Source: Ophiodon elongatus (lineage: Eukaryota; Chordata; Actinopteri; Perciformes; Hexagrammidae). Taken from it: DNA of 64,000 nt. A program made the position numbers and the translations under genes. Shown here piece by piece: positions 1 through 12,989 of the stretch. Each line of letters opens with the position of its first letter. Position 1 is the first letter of the stretch. The notes under the pieces were generated by a model. It did not search any database and was not told where the DNA came from. It was given only the letters and a program-made list of their open reading frames with translations. Location of the stretch: the NCBI GenBank assembly GCA_016806645.1, contig JACSYO010001640.1, positions 1,027,501-1,091,500 on the forward strand. The letters are read 5' to 3'.

Positions 1-498
1 AGATGATGTTGTTGTTGGAGCTTCACTTTTTTGATTTATTAAAGGAAATGCTAAATTAATTGATTAATTGGCTCATTCATTTTTTTCTACCCGCTTAATC
101 CATTATATGGTCATGGCCTGAAGGCAATTACACATCATTGCCAGATTGACCAACATGGCTTATTACTTAGTGCCTAATAATAGTTGTATTATCTGCTATT
201 AATAATTTTTTGCAAGTCTGCTCTTTATGGCTACAAACCTGCTTCACTTACACATTAACACAAAAGTACTTGGTACAAGAGTGCTTCAGGTGTGTCCTCA
301 AATCCTAGAGGAACTGGAAGAAAAAGCTCTGTGTGTGCGTGTGTGTACATGTAGTTAGTGCTGCGGTCAAACGGTCAAATTGTTTTTGTTCTGACAGCCA
401 GGCTAAGCAGGAAGAAGCCAATCGATAGCACTTACCCTCTTCCTGTTAGAGTTCCCAACAGACTTGGAAGAAAGACGCAGCCCTGCAGTCGTCACTAG

Positions 499-571
<73 letters not shown>

Positions 572-602
572 CGTGTGTGTGTTCGTGTGTGTGTTTGTGT
601 GT
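499..602. repeat. (GT)n microsatellite
   Basis: The GT run is uninterrupted to about 570 and then interrupted by TC and TT variants up to about 602. It generates the histidine/threonine- and cysteine/valine-rich open frames on both strands. Confidence 0.98.
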
Positions 603-888
603 CTTTGCGTATACATGTGACTACCTGTCTGCACACACTTAATGTGTACAAAGCATTGTGTCTGAGGCTGGGAAAGATTGAGTGCATTTATGTATTTGGA
701 ACGTTAGCCCAAGGACACACTATAATGCCATGAAGGAGCATTCCTCTTGATTTATTGACATCCATATAGCTTCCCCTCACCCCGCACCAAACTGCAGGTT
801 TAACCTATCTTAATCTCAATTCAAAAAACTCTCTAATAGTAGATAAGTTGACTTCTGAAGATAAACTAAAAAGGAAAACAACACCCAA

Positions 889-908
889 CAGGGATCAATA
901 AAGTATCA
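889..908. repeat. Possible LINE 3'-tail fragment
   Basis: The stretch gggatcaataaagtatc resembles the conserved 3' end of Rex-type fish LINE insertions, which usually reads 'gatcaataaagtatct' followed by a short tandem tail. Only about 20 bases match, so this is a weak call made from memory of the motif. Confidence 0.3.
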
Positions 909-1434
909 CATAGTTATTGAGTCACTTGTACCCATGCATCCTGTTCCCAGGGACAAACCAACCCAGGAAGTGACCAAATGTTTACTGGGGTACAGCAAAT
1001 GCTGTACTTCCCTTTCTTTGAGCTTCACTCTTTATCAGGATGCACATGTTTTACAACCATAACATCACTGCCATTGAAGGACAGGAAGATAGTGACTGCT
1101 GAGGTCAGATCAGCACCCACATTGGCTGATACACTGACCTCCAGTATCCTGCACTGCGGGGGAGTATGATTTTGCTTGTGTGTGCATTGTGGTTAGACTG
1201 AAAATGTACCGCTGATTCAGTCTTAATCTTATTAGCAGTTTTACTGTTTGCTCTATGGTTGTGACCAGCATCAGTTCTAGTGTTGCAGTGAAAGGACATA
1301 TTTTATTTGGCTATACATACATTTAGTCAACTGTGCAAGTGTTTTATTTTTGGGAGAAAGCAGGTAGAGCAATATGCTACATGATGAATTTTGATAATGG
1401 TGTACATTTTGTAGCTGTAGGGCTACTGCTCCAG

Positions 1435-1491
<57 letters not shown>

Positions 1492-1497
1492 TTTTTG
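1435..1497. repeat. (GT)n-(T)n microsatellite
   Basis: An uninterrupted GT array runs directly into a homopolymeric T tract at 1488-1496. Confidence 0.98.
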
Positions 1498-1958
1498 TTC
1501 AGTAAACTTTTAAAAGTCCTTAAAAGTATCAGCTTATATTCAAAAGGGAACTGGTTAAAGATGGCTGAAAGGATAGTTGGTGCATGTGTGCACCTCTGTA
1601 TGCATGATCTATTTGTGTCTATTGTGTTGTTGTGTCTGTCCATCGGCCCTCAGATCAGACTCAGTGCGCGGATTGATTCTGTGAGGCTTCCTGTCCTTCT
1701 GCCCTTGACTGACCCAAGCCTGACCTGTGTTTGGGCCCTGGGCCTCCTCATGGCTACTGTATGGGCTTGCGTGTGTCTATGTGTGTTTGTTTGTGCATGT
1801 GTGGCCAGCACAGGGTGGTGGGGTGTAATTTGAGCCCCAGGCTAGGACAGGACTGCTGCAGAGTCCATCCAGGCAGAAAAAAACAAGACATGGAAGCCGC
1901 AGGCTGGGCAGAGACAGAGAGGGCAGGACAGCTGAAAGAGTAAGAAGAGGGAAGGTTG

Positions 1959-1978
1959 GAGAGAGAGAGAGAGAGAGT
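1959..1978. repeat. (GA)10 microsatellite
   Basis: A short pure GA array within a broader GA-rich stretch (1905-1995). Confidence 0.9.
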
Positions 1979-2124
1979 AATGGACAAAGAGTAGTGAGGC
2001 TCTTTTTAACTCGGCCTCCCTGAAAGAGAGATGTCAGTCTGTGTCAGTTCGCTCCACTAACCAGCCTGTAGCAGGAGAAACGGATCTCTACTTCCCTCTC
2101 TCTCACACGTTCTTCCTATCTCCG

Positions 2125-2144
2125 TCCCTCCCTCCCTCCCTCCC
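2125..2144. repeat. (CCCT)n short tandem repeat
   Basis: About five CCCT units lie in a pyrimidine-rich strand segment (2090-2190). Confidence 0.9.
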
Positions 2145-2560
2145 ACACCATTTCTATCTACTTTCCTCTCTCATATCTTTTGGTGATAGCTTTTTCTGCC
2201 TCAGTTGAGAGAAGCAGAAACACTCCACAGCTCAGGGGAAAACAGCAAGACTAAGTAAAAGACCAAGCAGTGAACCAGTCATCTCTAAAAGGCAGGCAGT
2301 GTATAGTGCAGGTCTTCTCCTGATCACACTTCGGGTGAATGAGAACGGGCTGCTCCAAATGCTGTAGAGTAAGGCCCTTGAGGCAGGGCACGCTGCCGGC
2401 TCTGCTGCCGCGTTTCCCTCAGTGTTTTGAGGAGGGCAGCACACAACTCTTCAAACACAGAAGGGATCAAATCTTCAAATCCCCTGGAAATGTCAACCAC
2501 GTTTGAAGAAATGTCAGTAGAGCTGAGAACACACGCAAACACACATCGGCCCGAGCGTGT

Positions 2561-2561
<1 letters not shown>

Positions 2562-2621
<60 letters not shown>
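2562..2621. repeat. (CA)30 microsatellite
   Basis: A pure CA array flanked by unique sequence. The frames reading through it on both strands are artefacts of the repeat. Confidence 0.98.
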
Positions 2622-2623
<2 letters not shown>

Positions 2624-3450
2624 CACTCGCACTCAACACCATGGTAAGAAAGGCAAAACGTGATATAGGGCATTCACGTCCTGTGGGAGAAATCAGCTTC
2701 ATCTCCTTCATTTTGCCAAATCTCAAGGGAGAATCATTGTATGCCTCTGGATGTATTTTCCCCCAATAATGTTAAAGTTATAATCTGTGGCATTTTCACA
2801 TGAATAAACATGCCATGAAATGATGTAAAAATAGGTATTCAACTGGTAATGCCAGTGCAGTGGATGCAGAACAACAGCTGGACATGGCACCAGAGGAAAC
2901 TGAGGAATAATTACATGGTTTATTGCATGAAGGTCTTTCAAAAGTCTGTACTCATCTTATTCTACCATTCAGCTCGCTGAAATTATACTTTGCTGTCGTA
3001 AACAATTAATCAATTCCTTTCTCTCTCCATAGTTCCCGTAACATAGATTATATGCAACACTTTGTGCTAACATAATTAATTTAATATCAAAACTTATATG
3101 TAGATCCTTAGTCGTCTCAGGTGATCTAATCTGCAGCCACTGACATCATCCTGTGTTCTCATTGATCTATCCTCAACCCTGCTGACTAACTTATCGACAT
3201 CCTCGAGTGTATTTCCTGTCTAGACTGTCAGCAGTGTTTATGGATGGCCCTGGCCCCTGGTGTCACATGCACACACACACATGTGTGCGCACCTCCTCAG
3301 CTTATCGATGTATTCTTTCGCTTCTGACTCCGTCCTCCTTAATGAATCTGGTAGGTGTTGAACTGCAGATGTTGTGCAGGGCTCAAGTATCGACGGACAT
3401 AGACGTGATGAAAGAGCTTGTCCCTGGAGAGGCCTGGGTTAGGTCACAAC

Positions 3451-3494
3451 GTGTGTGTGTGTGTGTGTGTGAGTGAGAGAGAGAGAGAGAGAGA
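3451..3494. repeat. Compound (GT)n(GA)n microsatellite
   Basis: A GT array (3451-3470) passes through GAGT into a GA array ending near 3494. Confidence 0.95.
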
Positions 3495-4214
3495 CAAAGA
3501 GAGGTATTGTTAGAGGGTGCCTGTCTTTCAGGGTGACGTGTATGTGTATCGCCCCATCAATCCTTGTGTGTCACTACTAGGAAGTGATATCGAGTCCCGA
3601 GTAGGGTGCATGTGAGCAAGACAGTGTCAGCACTGCTCCGAGAGGTTGATAGGTGAGACGTGGGTTGAGACAGGCTGATAACTAGAGAGGTTGAAACTGT
3701 CTTGATTGACAAGCCTCTATCTCGAACACACTCACACACGCACACAAGCACTCACACTTTTCCCTGCGCAAGCCCGTATAGGCTCTCCGGACTCTCTGTT
3801 TATCTGCAGCTGCACATCAAGATCTGCACTTAGCTGCTAATATCTTGTGATCCTTTGGGGGCATACAATCCTCCTCACTGCTGTGTGATTTCTGCTGCCG
3901 GGCTCTCACCGTGTCCTGCAACATCATCCATTACCAACTTCCTCCTTACCGATTAGAGGAGATAAGGCTGATCTGTGGAATTAACCTCAATTAGTACTAC
4001 CTCTCAAGATCCTTCCCATTTCACCTCCTGACTCCTGCGCTGCATCTTACATGTCCCTGCTCTATTTCTGCTCTTTTCAAAGGGCATATATGAAGTGTGA
4101 TAATAAACTCAGACACAGTTTAAATTTATATCATGATATAGCTTTATTTTAGTTTTATTCATTGTGGCATTGACTCACTTTACACGTCTGGCCATTATCA
4201 GGTAAACATGTTTA

Positions 4215-4500
4215 TTTGTCCAATACTTTGGCTATAACCAAATACCTGCAAAAACAATAATTACTATGAGCGTCAGCTGCACTTTGTGTTTATTGCTAAT
4301 TAGCAAATGTCAGCATGATAACATTAGCTGCACCAATGATGAACATGGCAAACATTGCTACCTTAACATCGTTAACATTGTCACTGAGAATGTTAGCATT
4401 CAACTCAAAGCATTGCTGTGTCAATGTACAACTTTTTAAAACTTCTGGTCTTGTTAAGCTCATAACTATCTGATGGTTGTGTCCACAGTAACAATGTTAT
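4215..4500. repeat. Decayed teleost interspersed repeat
   Basis: The stretch contains the ordered landmarks 'ccaaatacctgcaaaa', 'tgctaattagcaaatg', 'gaacatggcaaacatt' and 'gttagcatt...ctcaaagca'. From memory this order matches a short non-autonomous repeat very common in percomorph genomes, full of GCTAGC/TTAGCAT-type words. The copy is diverged and I cannot define its ends or class. Confidence 0.5.
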
Positions 4501-5815
4501 GTAGCAAGACATACTGTAAGTAATCACACCCCTCCCTAATTATATGGGCATAGATGAGTCATTTGGGAGCAATAATGGCAAAAGCTAAATACATACCATC
4601 AAGTATTGCCATCCCTGCTTGTTCTTTAAGGCCAGTGTGTTGAGTCTTACTTTCCACCATCTGTTTTGTGGACAAGAGAAGCATCAATATCTCAGCGATT
4701 AGGTTAGAAAGGCTCATTGACCTAAAAGAGCAGTTCAGACACTTTCCTGTCTTTATCCTTTCTTTCACAGTTTAATGTTCCGTGAGGGGAATTCATAAAC
4801 AAGCCCCTCATGTGTGCACTTTAACTCAAACGAAGAGAGAAAGAGTTCGAAAAAGACAGCACAAAGTCTAAAACCGACGAGAGCAGAAAAGGTTAGGAAA
4901 CCTGTAGGCATGTTTGTTGTGTATATTTTCTAGAGTAGAGGTAATCCCCAGGCTCAGACATGACTATTTACCTCCAACGTTTTTTTTTTTTGCTTACACC
5001 TGGGGTGTTAGGGATACAGACTGGGGAGGCACACCCAACACATGTCACGAGGAGGATAAGATAAGTAGAGAAACTCGACAAAGCAAAGAATTGGATATCC
5101 CCAGTCTCTGGTAACACATACACAAATACACTCGAATGAGAATCCCAATACTTCAGTGGCATAGCCATTAACGAGAGTGCGTGGGAGAGATGGATCGTTA
5201 GCTTGAACAAAGGGTGAGTATATTGTTAAGTGAGGTGTGTTTAAATGTGTTTTAACTGTGGCTTGAAGAGATTGCAGGTGGGCAGGTCTGAGAGAGGCAG
5301 TTGATACAAACGTCAAATGAAAAAAAAAAAGCACTGACCAGCAGGTGGATTAGCAGCCAACAGCCAAAACGCGTTTTTGTGTAATAGCTTATATTGCAGT
5401 TTTGCCCACTCAGTCCGTGACTGTAGGAGGAAGTACTGATACACCTTGATGCTCACACACCTGCATGTGTGAGTGCACAGAGACACGCATAGGCACACAC
5501 ACGCACACTCAAAAAGAAAAAAGAAAAAAAAACACTAACTACTTCCCCCCTGGCTCCTCATGAGAAGTCATTAGGAATGTGTCTGTGTGTTTTATTTTTA
5601 GCAGTGTGTGTTTAGGAGGGGTTGTGGAGTCTCGTCAGTCTTCAGGGCCCTCCTCTGCTCTGTCGCTCTGTGTCTCTGTCTCCAGCTGAGAGCTATGTAT
5701 ATTTCATCAGCCCAGGGTGCCTTTTTGTCTTAAGATGCGTTGCACCTCCCCTGCCTGTCTCTCTGCTGCTCTTCAATGGAGGGAGCCATCACTGCCTCTT
5801 TTAAACTCTCCCGCA

Positions 5816-5818
<3 letters not shown>

Positions 5819-5855
<37 letters not shown>
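5819..5855. repeat. (CT)18 microsatellite
   Basis: A pure CT array with one G interruption at its right end. It sits in a 300-bp pyrimidine-rich plus strand (5745-6060) that creates serine/leucine-rich open frames. Confidence 0.97.
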
Positions 5856-5858
<3 letters not shown>

Positions 5859-6475
5859 CTCCACACTGACAGCCACCCTCTGCTTCTCCCTCTGCTTTTC
5901 ATGGTCAGCTTGTCTCTCTCCTGAAGGCTCATCCCTCTTTCCTCTTTCAGCTGTGGAGAGGAGCAGAGTAGAGCACATCCAAACAGTCTTGGGCTGTCAG
6001 GAAAACTCTCTTTCTCTTTCTCTGTCTCTCTCTGTCTTTGATTCTGTCCCTTCCGTCTGTCTGTTGTATGGCTCTGTCACTTCAGGGAAGGGACACTTCT
6101 TCACCCAGCGATGCATCCCCTTTAGTTGTTGTCTTTTTATAGCAGAAATGTGAGTGCTGTGACAGCAGCTAAAAATGGTTGCGCCAATGACGGGCTACAT
6201 CAGCAGTTAATTGCTATATTTGCACCATCAGTGTTTTTTTTAATGTTTATGTTTTATTATGATCTCAGTATTTCTGTTGCACACTAATAATGATGGGATA
6301 CTTTTTGTTTCGATAACATTGTCAGGGCATGTGTGTAGCAGAATCAGAACCTGTAACTAGTCTAGTGGACTTATATTGAAGTCACTCATTGATTACATTT
6401 TAAATAAGGACATTGTACCATATCAAAAGTATTCCTTCGTCCCTTGTATGTTAATTATGTCTTTGTATCTTTCAG

Positions 6476-6608
6476 GCGTGTACTGTGATTGAGAGTGCGG
6501 CTGGAGCCAGTACAGAGGTGGACTCGGGGCCTTCGCAGCCTGCAGGTGACCGCACTCCTTCTCACCCGATGACCTTGGAGCCAGAGAAAGCTGACCGCCC
6601 ACTTTCCA
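6476..6608 (+). CDS. Internal coding exon of an unidentified gene
   Basis: A 133-nt segment is bounded by a strong acceptor (tctttgtatctttcag ending at 6475) and a good donor (gtgagt at 6609). Two of the three forward frames hit a stop within the first 20 bases. Only the frame starting at the first base stays open, for 44 codons plus one base, so the exon enters in phase 0 and leaves in phase 1. The peptide starts ACTVIESAAG and ends EKADRPLS. It is rich in Ser, Pro, Glu, Asp and Ala with no hydrophobic segment, which suggests a disordered linker rather than a folded domain. Codon third positions are mostly G or C, unlike the AT-rich flanks. I do not recognise the protein. It may be the last upstream-isoform exon before a 50-kb intron containing alternative promoters. 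A chance open splice-flanked segment is possible but less likely. Confidence 0.6.
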
Positions 6609-8096
6609 GTGAGTATATCCTTCTCTAATGCCAGATCACAGTCTACAATGTTTTTATGTTTTAGAAGCTTTTTCTTGTATGAGACATTTTTACGCTACTC
6701 CTCTCTGTCTACATCCTTCTTTTACCTCTTTTTATTTGCTGTCTCTTAAATGAATGCTTTCTGGTTCACTGGAAGTTTAGCATTTCTTAATCTCATCATT
6801 CTGTGAGAGATACCTTCACTCAGAACATGCAGTAGTAAATGCGTTGGTTGAGCCTTCGTCATTCAACTACTAAGAACTAAGCCATATCCTCTAAATATAC
6901 ATATCTTCATTTAATGAGTATCTTATCTCTACTTCCTTTTTCCTGTGTGAGGTGTCCTCCCTGCTGACCCTGTTGTGGCGCAACACAGGAAGCAGTGACA
7001 CCACTGCAGTGAATGAGATTAGGTCCGAGGCAGCTCTTACAGTCATCGAAAAGTTTAAAAAAATCGTTTGAGTTCTTCTATTCAGGCTTGTGATTTCCTT
7101 TCTTCTCACACTTCATCCTCTTGTAACTCTTCAACCACACTCCTCCACCACCATTATATTTTATCTATATATACCTAAGATAGCAATCCCCCTCTCACCC
7201 GAACTGGATTAACTCTTTGTTTTCCATCTTTTACCATTACAACAGTCAACCTATACATACAGCTGTGTGAAACCAGATGGCAATAATAACGATTTCCCTG
7301 CAATTTGTTTTGCAAATGTGCAGGGGATCTGGTCCCTTCGCCTCCTTTCAATGCGTTGTTGTTTAACTGAAGCTGCTTTTAATTGTCAACAATGCAAAAC
7401 CAACCTGCCCATAAAAACGCACACACAAAGACTCTGAAACCCTACATTCGTTAATGTTTACACACAAGTGCACATGCTCACACCTCATGTCGCACTCTTT
7501 TTTTTCTTCCGTTAATCTGAGGTTCCACTTTGGGAACCAATGATCAGGATAGTGTTCGTCAAGATAGATGAATAAGCGACTTGTTTGGGATGCTGGTGAA
7601 GGGCAGCATGACGGTGATCAAACGAGACTGAGAGATGAGTTGGAAGATGGCATGATGAAGCAGGGGCAGACACAAAAAATAAGTGACATGCGAGTGTGTG
7701 TGTGTGTCTGTGAGAGTGTAAGTATGCCCCAAGGGAGGCCATCACTACAGTGGCGTTGGAGCTCAGTGCGTTTATGTAAAAAGTGCTGCTGTCTCCTCTT
7801 ATCAATGAAGCTGGATTGCCTCTCGACTGGGTATCTATTACCATTCGTCCTCTCTTTTTTTTACACAAGTGTTTACAGTTATAAACACAGGAGTTATGTA
7901 AATCTTATTTTCTTAACCCTCCACCCTCCTCTTTTTACTTTATCTCCTTCTGCTCTATCTTTCTCTCTTGCTCGCTACATCTCTCCTGCTCATGCCACGC
8001 TCTCTCTCTCTTTTCTCTAAGGCTATTTCTGTTTAGCCACGAGGGCCCCTCTGTCGTTTACAGAAACTCATCTCAAGCTCTCTCTCCAACTGAACC

Positions 8097-8097
<1 letters not shown>

Positions 8098-8140
<43 letters not shown>
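8098..8140. repeat. (CA)21 microsatellite
   Basis: A pure CA array followed by degenerate CA-rich sequence to about 8240. Confidence 0.97.
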
Positions 8141-8144
<4 letters not shown>

Positions 8145-9609
8145 GGCACACCAGCTCAACCACAACTCCCAAAGGCACCTGGTTAAACAGTCATGACAAA
8201 ACAGGCCCACCGCACACCCGCTGACACACATACACGCAGACGACTGAACGTTCCTCCCAGTGGTCCAGTGTGGGTTGAGAGCGGGTTTTCATGAGTTATT
8301 TAAGTGCCCTCCATCATGCGTGGTGCGCTGCGGCTCACACTGACATGACACGGCCCATTTCCTCCGTTCAGGCAAGAAACCTGACACAAGACACGCTTGC
8401 GGTTTTCACACAGAATAGATAGAGGTGTACAATCCATCATGATCTTAACACTGGTGGGTTTAAATCATTAAATGGGCCCCAATACAACAAAGTGAAGCTG
8501 AAGGGAGAGGCTTAGGATTTTCGACAATTGATGTTGAACATGTCTACTGCAGTCTGGGTTTTAATTGTGCTTGTGTGAATATTTAGTGGCTTAATGGTCA
8601 CAGCTCTAATGTAAATGTTTGCTTTGACGAGTGGCATACAGAGAGACGGAGGCAGTGGGCTTTCACATTGCATTGTGGTGTTGAAGAATTTCATATGTAA
8701 GTTAAGGAGATTTCCATATATATGGAGACAAGATCTTACATTTCTCATTTCAAATGTTCAAACATGTTACGGCCTGTCAAGGCCCTATCAGACAGGAAAC
8801 AGACTGGAGTGGGGAGGATGTGACATCTGGGCTGACCACAATGTGCTTCAGGCCTGTGGATCTGTGAACACATTTTTTGAACACTTTATATACATCAGCA
8901 GTCACTCAGGCTCAAAACACCACACAGTTAATACATCACTATTAGTAGCAAAGGAACAAGGTGAACCTCCCTGCTATACTGTCATATACATCTATTATAG
9001 TGACGGGAACACAGGACTAATGTAAAGAGTAAACTATATGGGAAGAAAATGTGTACCATTATGCTCCTATTTGTCTGCGCTGTTAAAGCAGCTACCATTC
9101 TTACCTCATATGTGAATTTAGCCCTTTTCAACATTTATTCTGTTCCTTTTTACTGCTTTATCACAGCCTTCTCTCCTCAATATTGTCACTCTGAGCAAAT
9201 GCCTTTAGAGATATGTATGTTAATGTTTGTATGTCCATAATGTGTGTGTCTTAGAATTACACATGCTGATGATGTGATTGTCATGCGATAGACTGTGAGT
9301 ATGTTTTGATTGCAACGGCACAGCTGGACTTGGCAGACTTGGCAGTCTAGTGTGCTTGGCTGCTGGCCAGTTCAATACAATTACAATTAGCCCCTGTGGG
9401 AGCATGGAGCACTACTGAAGATGGGGTGTGGGTGCTGGTTGTGGCACAAGGAGGGGGTGGTTCACAGTATCTGGCAACCCGCCTTTTGCTTGGAAGAAGG
9501 ATCAATATCTGAGCTGTTGCTTCAGCTGCTGTGGTTAACATTTCACATTAAGAGTCTTGCATGGAGAACACAACAGTGAGGTTCAATCCATAAACTGACA
9601 TGTTACAAT

Positions 9610-9611
<2 letters not shown>

Positions 9612-9687
<76 letters not shown>
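9612..9687. repeat. (CA)38 microsatellite
   Basis: A long uninterrupted CA array. The 76-bp pure run is one of the longest in the window and is likely to be length-polymorphic. Confidence 0.98.
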
Positions 9688-9688
<1 letters not shown>

Positions 9689-10129
9689 TAAAGGAGGAAA
9701 AGCACATTGAAGGAGGAACACTCCGTCCATGAGAGGGTGATTACAGCCGCCCATCCTTGTATCTCTTGTCCAGAGAACAGAGCAGCAGGTGGAGGGATGA
9801 GAGTAGCTGTGCACAGAAAGAATAGAGACGAGGGATGACAGGAGCAGTGTGCTTGGGGGTGGGGAAGGAAGGTATGGGGAGGATGGTGAGGATGGTGAGA
9901 GGAGGACAAGGACACTGAATGGAGAGATGACAGGGGATGTGTTTGGAGAGAGAGATCAGAGGGTGACAGAGGAGGCATGGAGAGGAATGCCGCTGCTTGC
10001 CCCCCTCCCCCCAACTCCCTCTCTTTTCTTCTTTTCTTTTGTCTCCCTCAGTAGGGATGACAGGAGGGTGGGCTAACTTCGAATGGCAATGACAAGCTTG
10101 CCACCGCTCCCATGAAGCACAGCAGATGG

Positions 10130-10131
<2 letters not shown>

Positions 10132-10164
<33 letters not shown>

Positions 10165-10165
10165 C
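10132..10165. repeat. (GT)n microsatellite
   Basis: A GT array ending in a CG-containing variant unit. Confidence 0.95.
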
Positions 10166-10889
10166 GATTAAAATGCCACTGGAGACCAGGGTATACAGAG
10201 TCTCTTGGCAGCGCCACGCTTGGCAGAGCGCCACCTCACTGACCTCTTTTTCCAGCCCAGCAGAGTGGGCGTTGAGGTGTATGTGTGTGTTAAGTGAGGG
10301 GAGTTGGTCTCAACAAACAAATATTAATTCACAGTGTTCCCATTGTCTGTTCCATTATGTCCTTTCTTCAGGGGGCAAGCGAGCTGGATGCCCTGTGTGG
10401 TTGTTTGTTCATCCATCTATTTGAGTAATTTAGTAATGTAATGATCACAGGATTTTGGAGAAACAGAGCTCTGTTCAGCAGTGTGGCGCCAGTCCTGGCG
10501 GGCATGGGGGAATTAGTCAGGAGACAGTGGGTTTGGCACTGTGCCTTGGTTATTAGCCACTCACAGGGTGGGCACGGGGTTGTGCCCCGACTCAATCACT
10601 CACTGTGTTTGCATGTGTGTGCTTAATGTGTTTGTTTCTGTGCGTGTGTGTTTGTGCGTGTCTACCATTCGAGTCAGGATTCTCCTCTGGTCACACTGAC
10701 CTTATTGTGCAATCACTTCTGGCTGATTTGTACCCTTTCCAACACATTCCTCTCTACGAAAAGGCTGAGAAACAGGCCGTTAACCCCCTCTCCTCCCTCG
10801 CTCTCTCTCCTACTCTCTCTCTCGTCTTCCCTCCGGATGGGTTTGATTTAGTGAGTGTGGTTTTCCATCTAGAGTCTGGGAGCCAGAGA

Positions 10890-11110
10890 GAGTAGACTTA
10901 GGGAGAGACCTATGGATTCACAGCCAGCGGAGCACGTCATTACTTGGCCATAGCTCATCAGCAGATACATCAGCAGGCCGGAGGGCTAATAGATGCGAGC
11001 TGTCGCCGTTCAGGAAGTAATAAACCTCTCTCCATTTCATCCCCTTAATTATTTCCTTCTCACGAGTTGCATGAATTGCACTAAATGATGACAGCAAAGA
11101 GCAACTGAGA
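10890..11110. promoter_or_regulatory. Candidate conserved noncoding element
   Basis: Repeat-free, compositionally complex sequence with motif-dense words (ttacttggccatagctcat, ttaattatttcc, gagttgcatgaattgcac) between low-complexity flanks. There is no open frame. Conservation is inferred from appearance only, and alignment to other fish genomes would decide it. Confidence 0.25.
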
Positions 11111-11353
11111 GTGTGTTATGTTATTCAAGGCTGAATATTTGCTGGCATTATGCAGTACATATAATACAACTCAACTTTGTGTGACTTTAACCAAATAATT
11201 CCTCTTTGGGGTTTGGGAGAAGTTATATTTAGGCCTTGGTGAGGCCACCTGATGTGAGGTTAATGCTCAGCGTAGAGCAGCGAGGTCAGGTTACAGACAT
11301 GTTTAAGCAGTAGCCCTGAAAAAAAATGACCACTTAGTGAGAGACCTACAGAC

Positions 11354-11366
11354 TGACCTTTGACCT
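11354..11366 (-). promoter_or_regulatory. Perfect DR1 nuclear-receptor element
   Basis: The plus strand reads TGACCT-T-TGACCT, so the minus strand reads AGGTCA-A-AGGTCA. This is the consensus direct repeat with one-base spacing bound by RXR heterodimers (for example with PPAR), HNF4 and COUP-TF. A further AGGTCA half-site lies at 11283-11288. Binding itself is inference. Confidence 0.5.
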
Positions 11367-12550
11367 CACAAAGGAAGCAGGTGTTCAAGCAGGATTAAGC
11401 CTCACTGCCTGCACACTCGCAGCTGTTTGTACCTGTCTTTTTTAATTTGCAGCAGACGATGTAATACAGCACCACAGCAAGCCACAGCCTCAACTATAGA
11501 GGGAGCCAATCCATATTTCATTATATTCTAAATGAAAACAGGGTTTTATCAGTACCGTTAACTTAACAAATGAGGATGACTATTTTAAATACTCCTTTCC
11601 TTTTATTTTACCTTGTGCTCGTATTGTTGTCTTTTTTCTTCTCCTTTCCCACTCCTTCCTTTTTCTTGATGTCACCTTTTCTCTTCCTTTCAATCTGCAA
11701 CCCCATGACTACAATCATCCCTTTTTCCCACCCAGCCTCCCTGTCTCCTCCTCCACCCTCTCTCCCTCCTTCCTTTTTGCTCGTCAATCCCTCTCTCCTT
11801 CCCGCCCTCTCAAACTATCCTCCACTGTCAGGCGACTTGGCTTAGGCTAAGTGCTTTTTGCTGTCTCTGCAGGTGGGACTGTAATAAAGCTTGTCAGTGG
11901 AAGGCATGGGTCGCACTGTCACATACTCTTTGCCTCCCCTCTGTTAACTCCCTCCACTCTCTCCATCAAACCATCCCCCCATCACTGCCAACCCACTCCC
12001 CCCCCCTCCCCCATCGCTCTCCTCCAAGATCCTCTGCTTTTATTTTTCCTCTCTCATTTGTCTGCCTTTTCTTCCCCATTTCGTCTCGCTCTCACCCAAA
12101 ACTGTGCTCCTTGACTTGTCTCTCATCTCTCTCTTTCTCTCTCTATCTGGTTTCCTTGCCAACGGCACTTTCAGGAACATGATGATGAAGAGCAGCAACA
12201 GGAGACACCCCTCTCAACATAACAACCGCACACACACAAACACAGGCACAGACACACACACAATCCATGTAAATTTCTCCAGGTGAGGTTGTATTGTTTG
12301 CCCAGCTGCTCCTGTTAACCACCCTGTCCTGTTCCATAGTAAACCAGCAAGCTGCATGGAAATCAGCTTCCTCCACACAAAACAGTTCTCTGTTCCTTTT
12401 TTCTTTATAAGTGTGCTCACAATGTATGTGCTTGTATGTTTGTGTAGATGTTTGTCACTGCACATAGCACTCAAAGAGCATCTAAAGGTTAGAGCTTGTA
12501 CATTATTTGCATGCATGTTTTTCAGACTCATTTAAAGCCATTTATTATTC

Positions 12551-12556
12551 CTCTCT

Positions 12557-12620
<64 letters not shown>
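12551..12620. repeat. (CT)n(GT)n compound microsatellite
   Basis: A short CT run precedes a GT array with one CGT interruption near 12592. Confidence 0.97.
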
Positions 12621-12989
12621 CTGCACAGCTTCTAATTGATATAGCTTGTACACAGTATCTTTACTGTTCTAGCCACAGGATGGCAATACTGAGCCCCTTC
12701 TTTAAAGGAATCCTTCTTTACCTCCTACAAGCCACTGTTCATTCACACACTCACACTCACACGAATGCACACATACACACGCGTTCACAGGCATACACAC
12801 ACAGCCCTCTTTAGTTTGAGTTAGCCCAGGCTTGTATAAGGTGCAGTGAATAATTTAGTCCAGGCCGTGTTAATGGCTGACAGCGAACATGGCCTTTCTA
12901 CTCTGCTTTTGGCCCATTACTAGTACATTCTGTTTCACTCTCACTCTTTCTTTGTCGTTCTTTTGTCTTTATTTTATTTATTTTTTAAC

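Larger units (their letters stand above)
1..6475. other. Noncoding DNA upstream of the first exon (intron or 5' flank)
   Basis: No splice-flanked or non-repetitive coding stretch was found. The open frames here are translations of (TG)n, (CA)n and (CT)n tracts. The stretch holds a possible LINE tail near 0.9 kb, an interspersed repeat relic at 4.2-4.5 kb and several microsatellites, listed separately. Because a well-formed internal exon acceptor ends this stretch at 6475, it is most simply an intron, but the window does not show the preceding exon. Confidence 0.6.
6609..10890. other. Intron-like noncoding DNA
   Basis: Starts at the gtgagt donor. It is unique sequence of average composition, interrupted by CA and GT arrays at 8.1, 9.6 and 10.1 kb. 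The 136-codon frame at 8615-9025 has no splice signals in register and no recognisable motif. Confidence 0.6.

Noticed and set aside
403..733. Histidine/threonine- and cysteine/valine-rich frames
   Set aside because: Direct translations of the (GT)n array. The same applies to all similar frames at every CA/GT array in the window.
5740..6153. Serine/leucine-rich 137-codon frame
   Set aside because: Translation of a CT-rich tract. There is no signal for an exon.
12175..12282. 108-nt splice-flanked segment (tttcag ... ccag|gtgagg)
   Set aside because: The only open frame reads through degenerate CA repeats (HTNTGTDTHT-like) and length and signals are easily met by chance.
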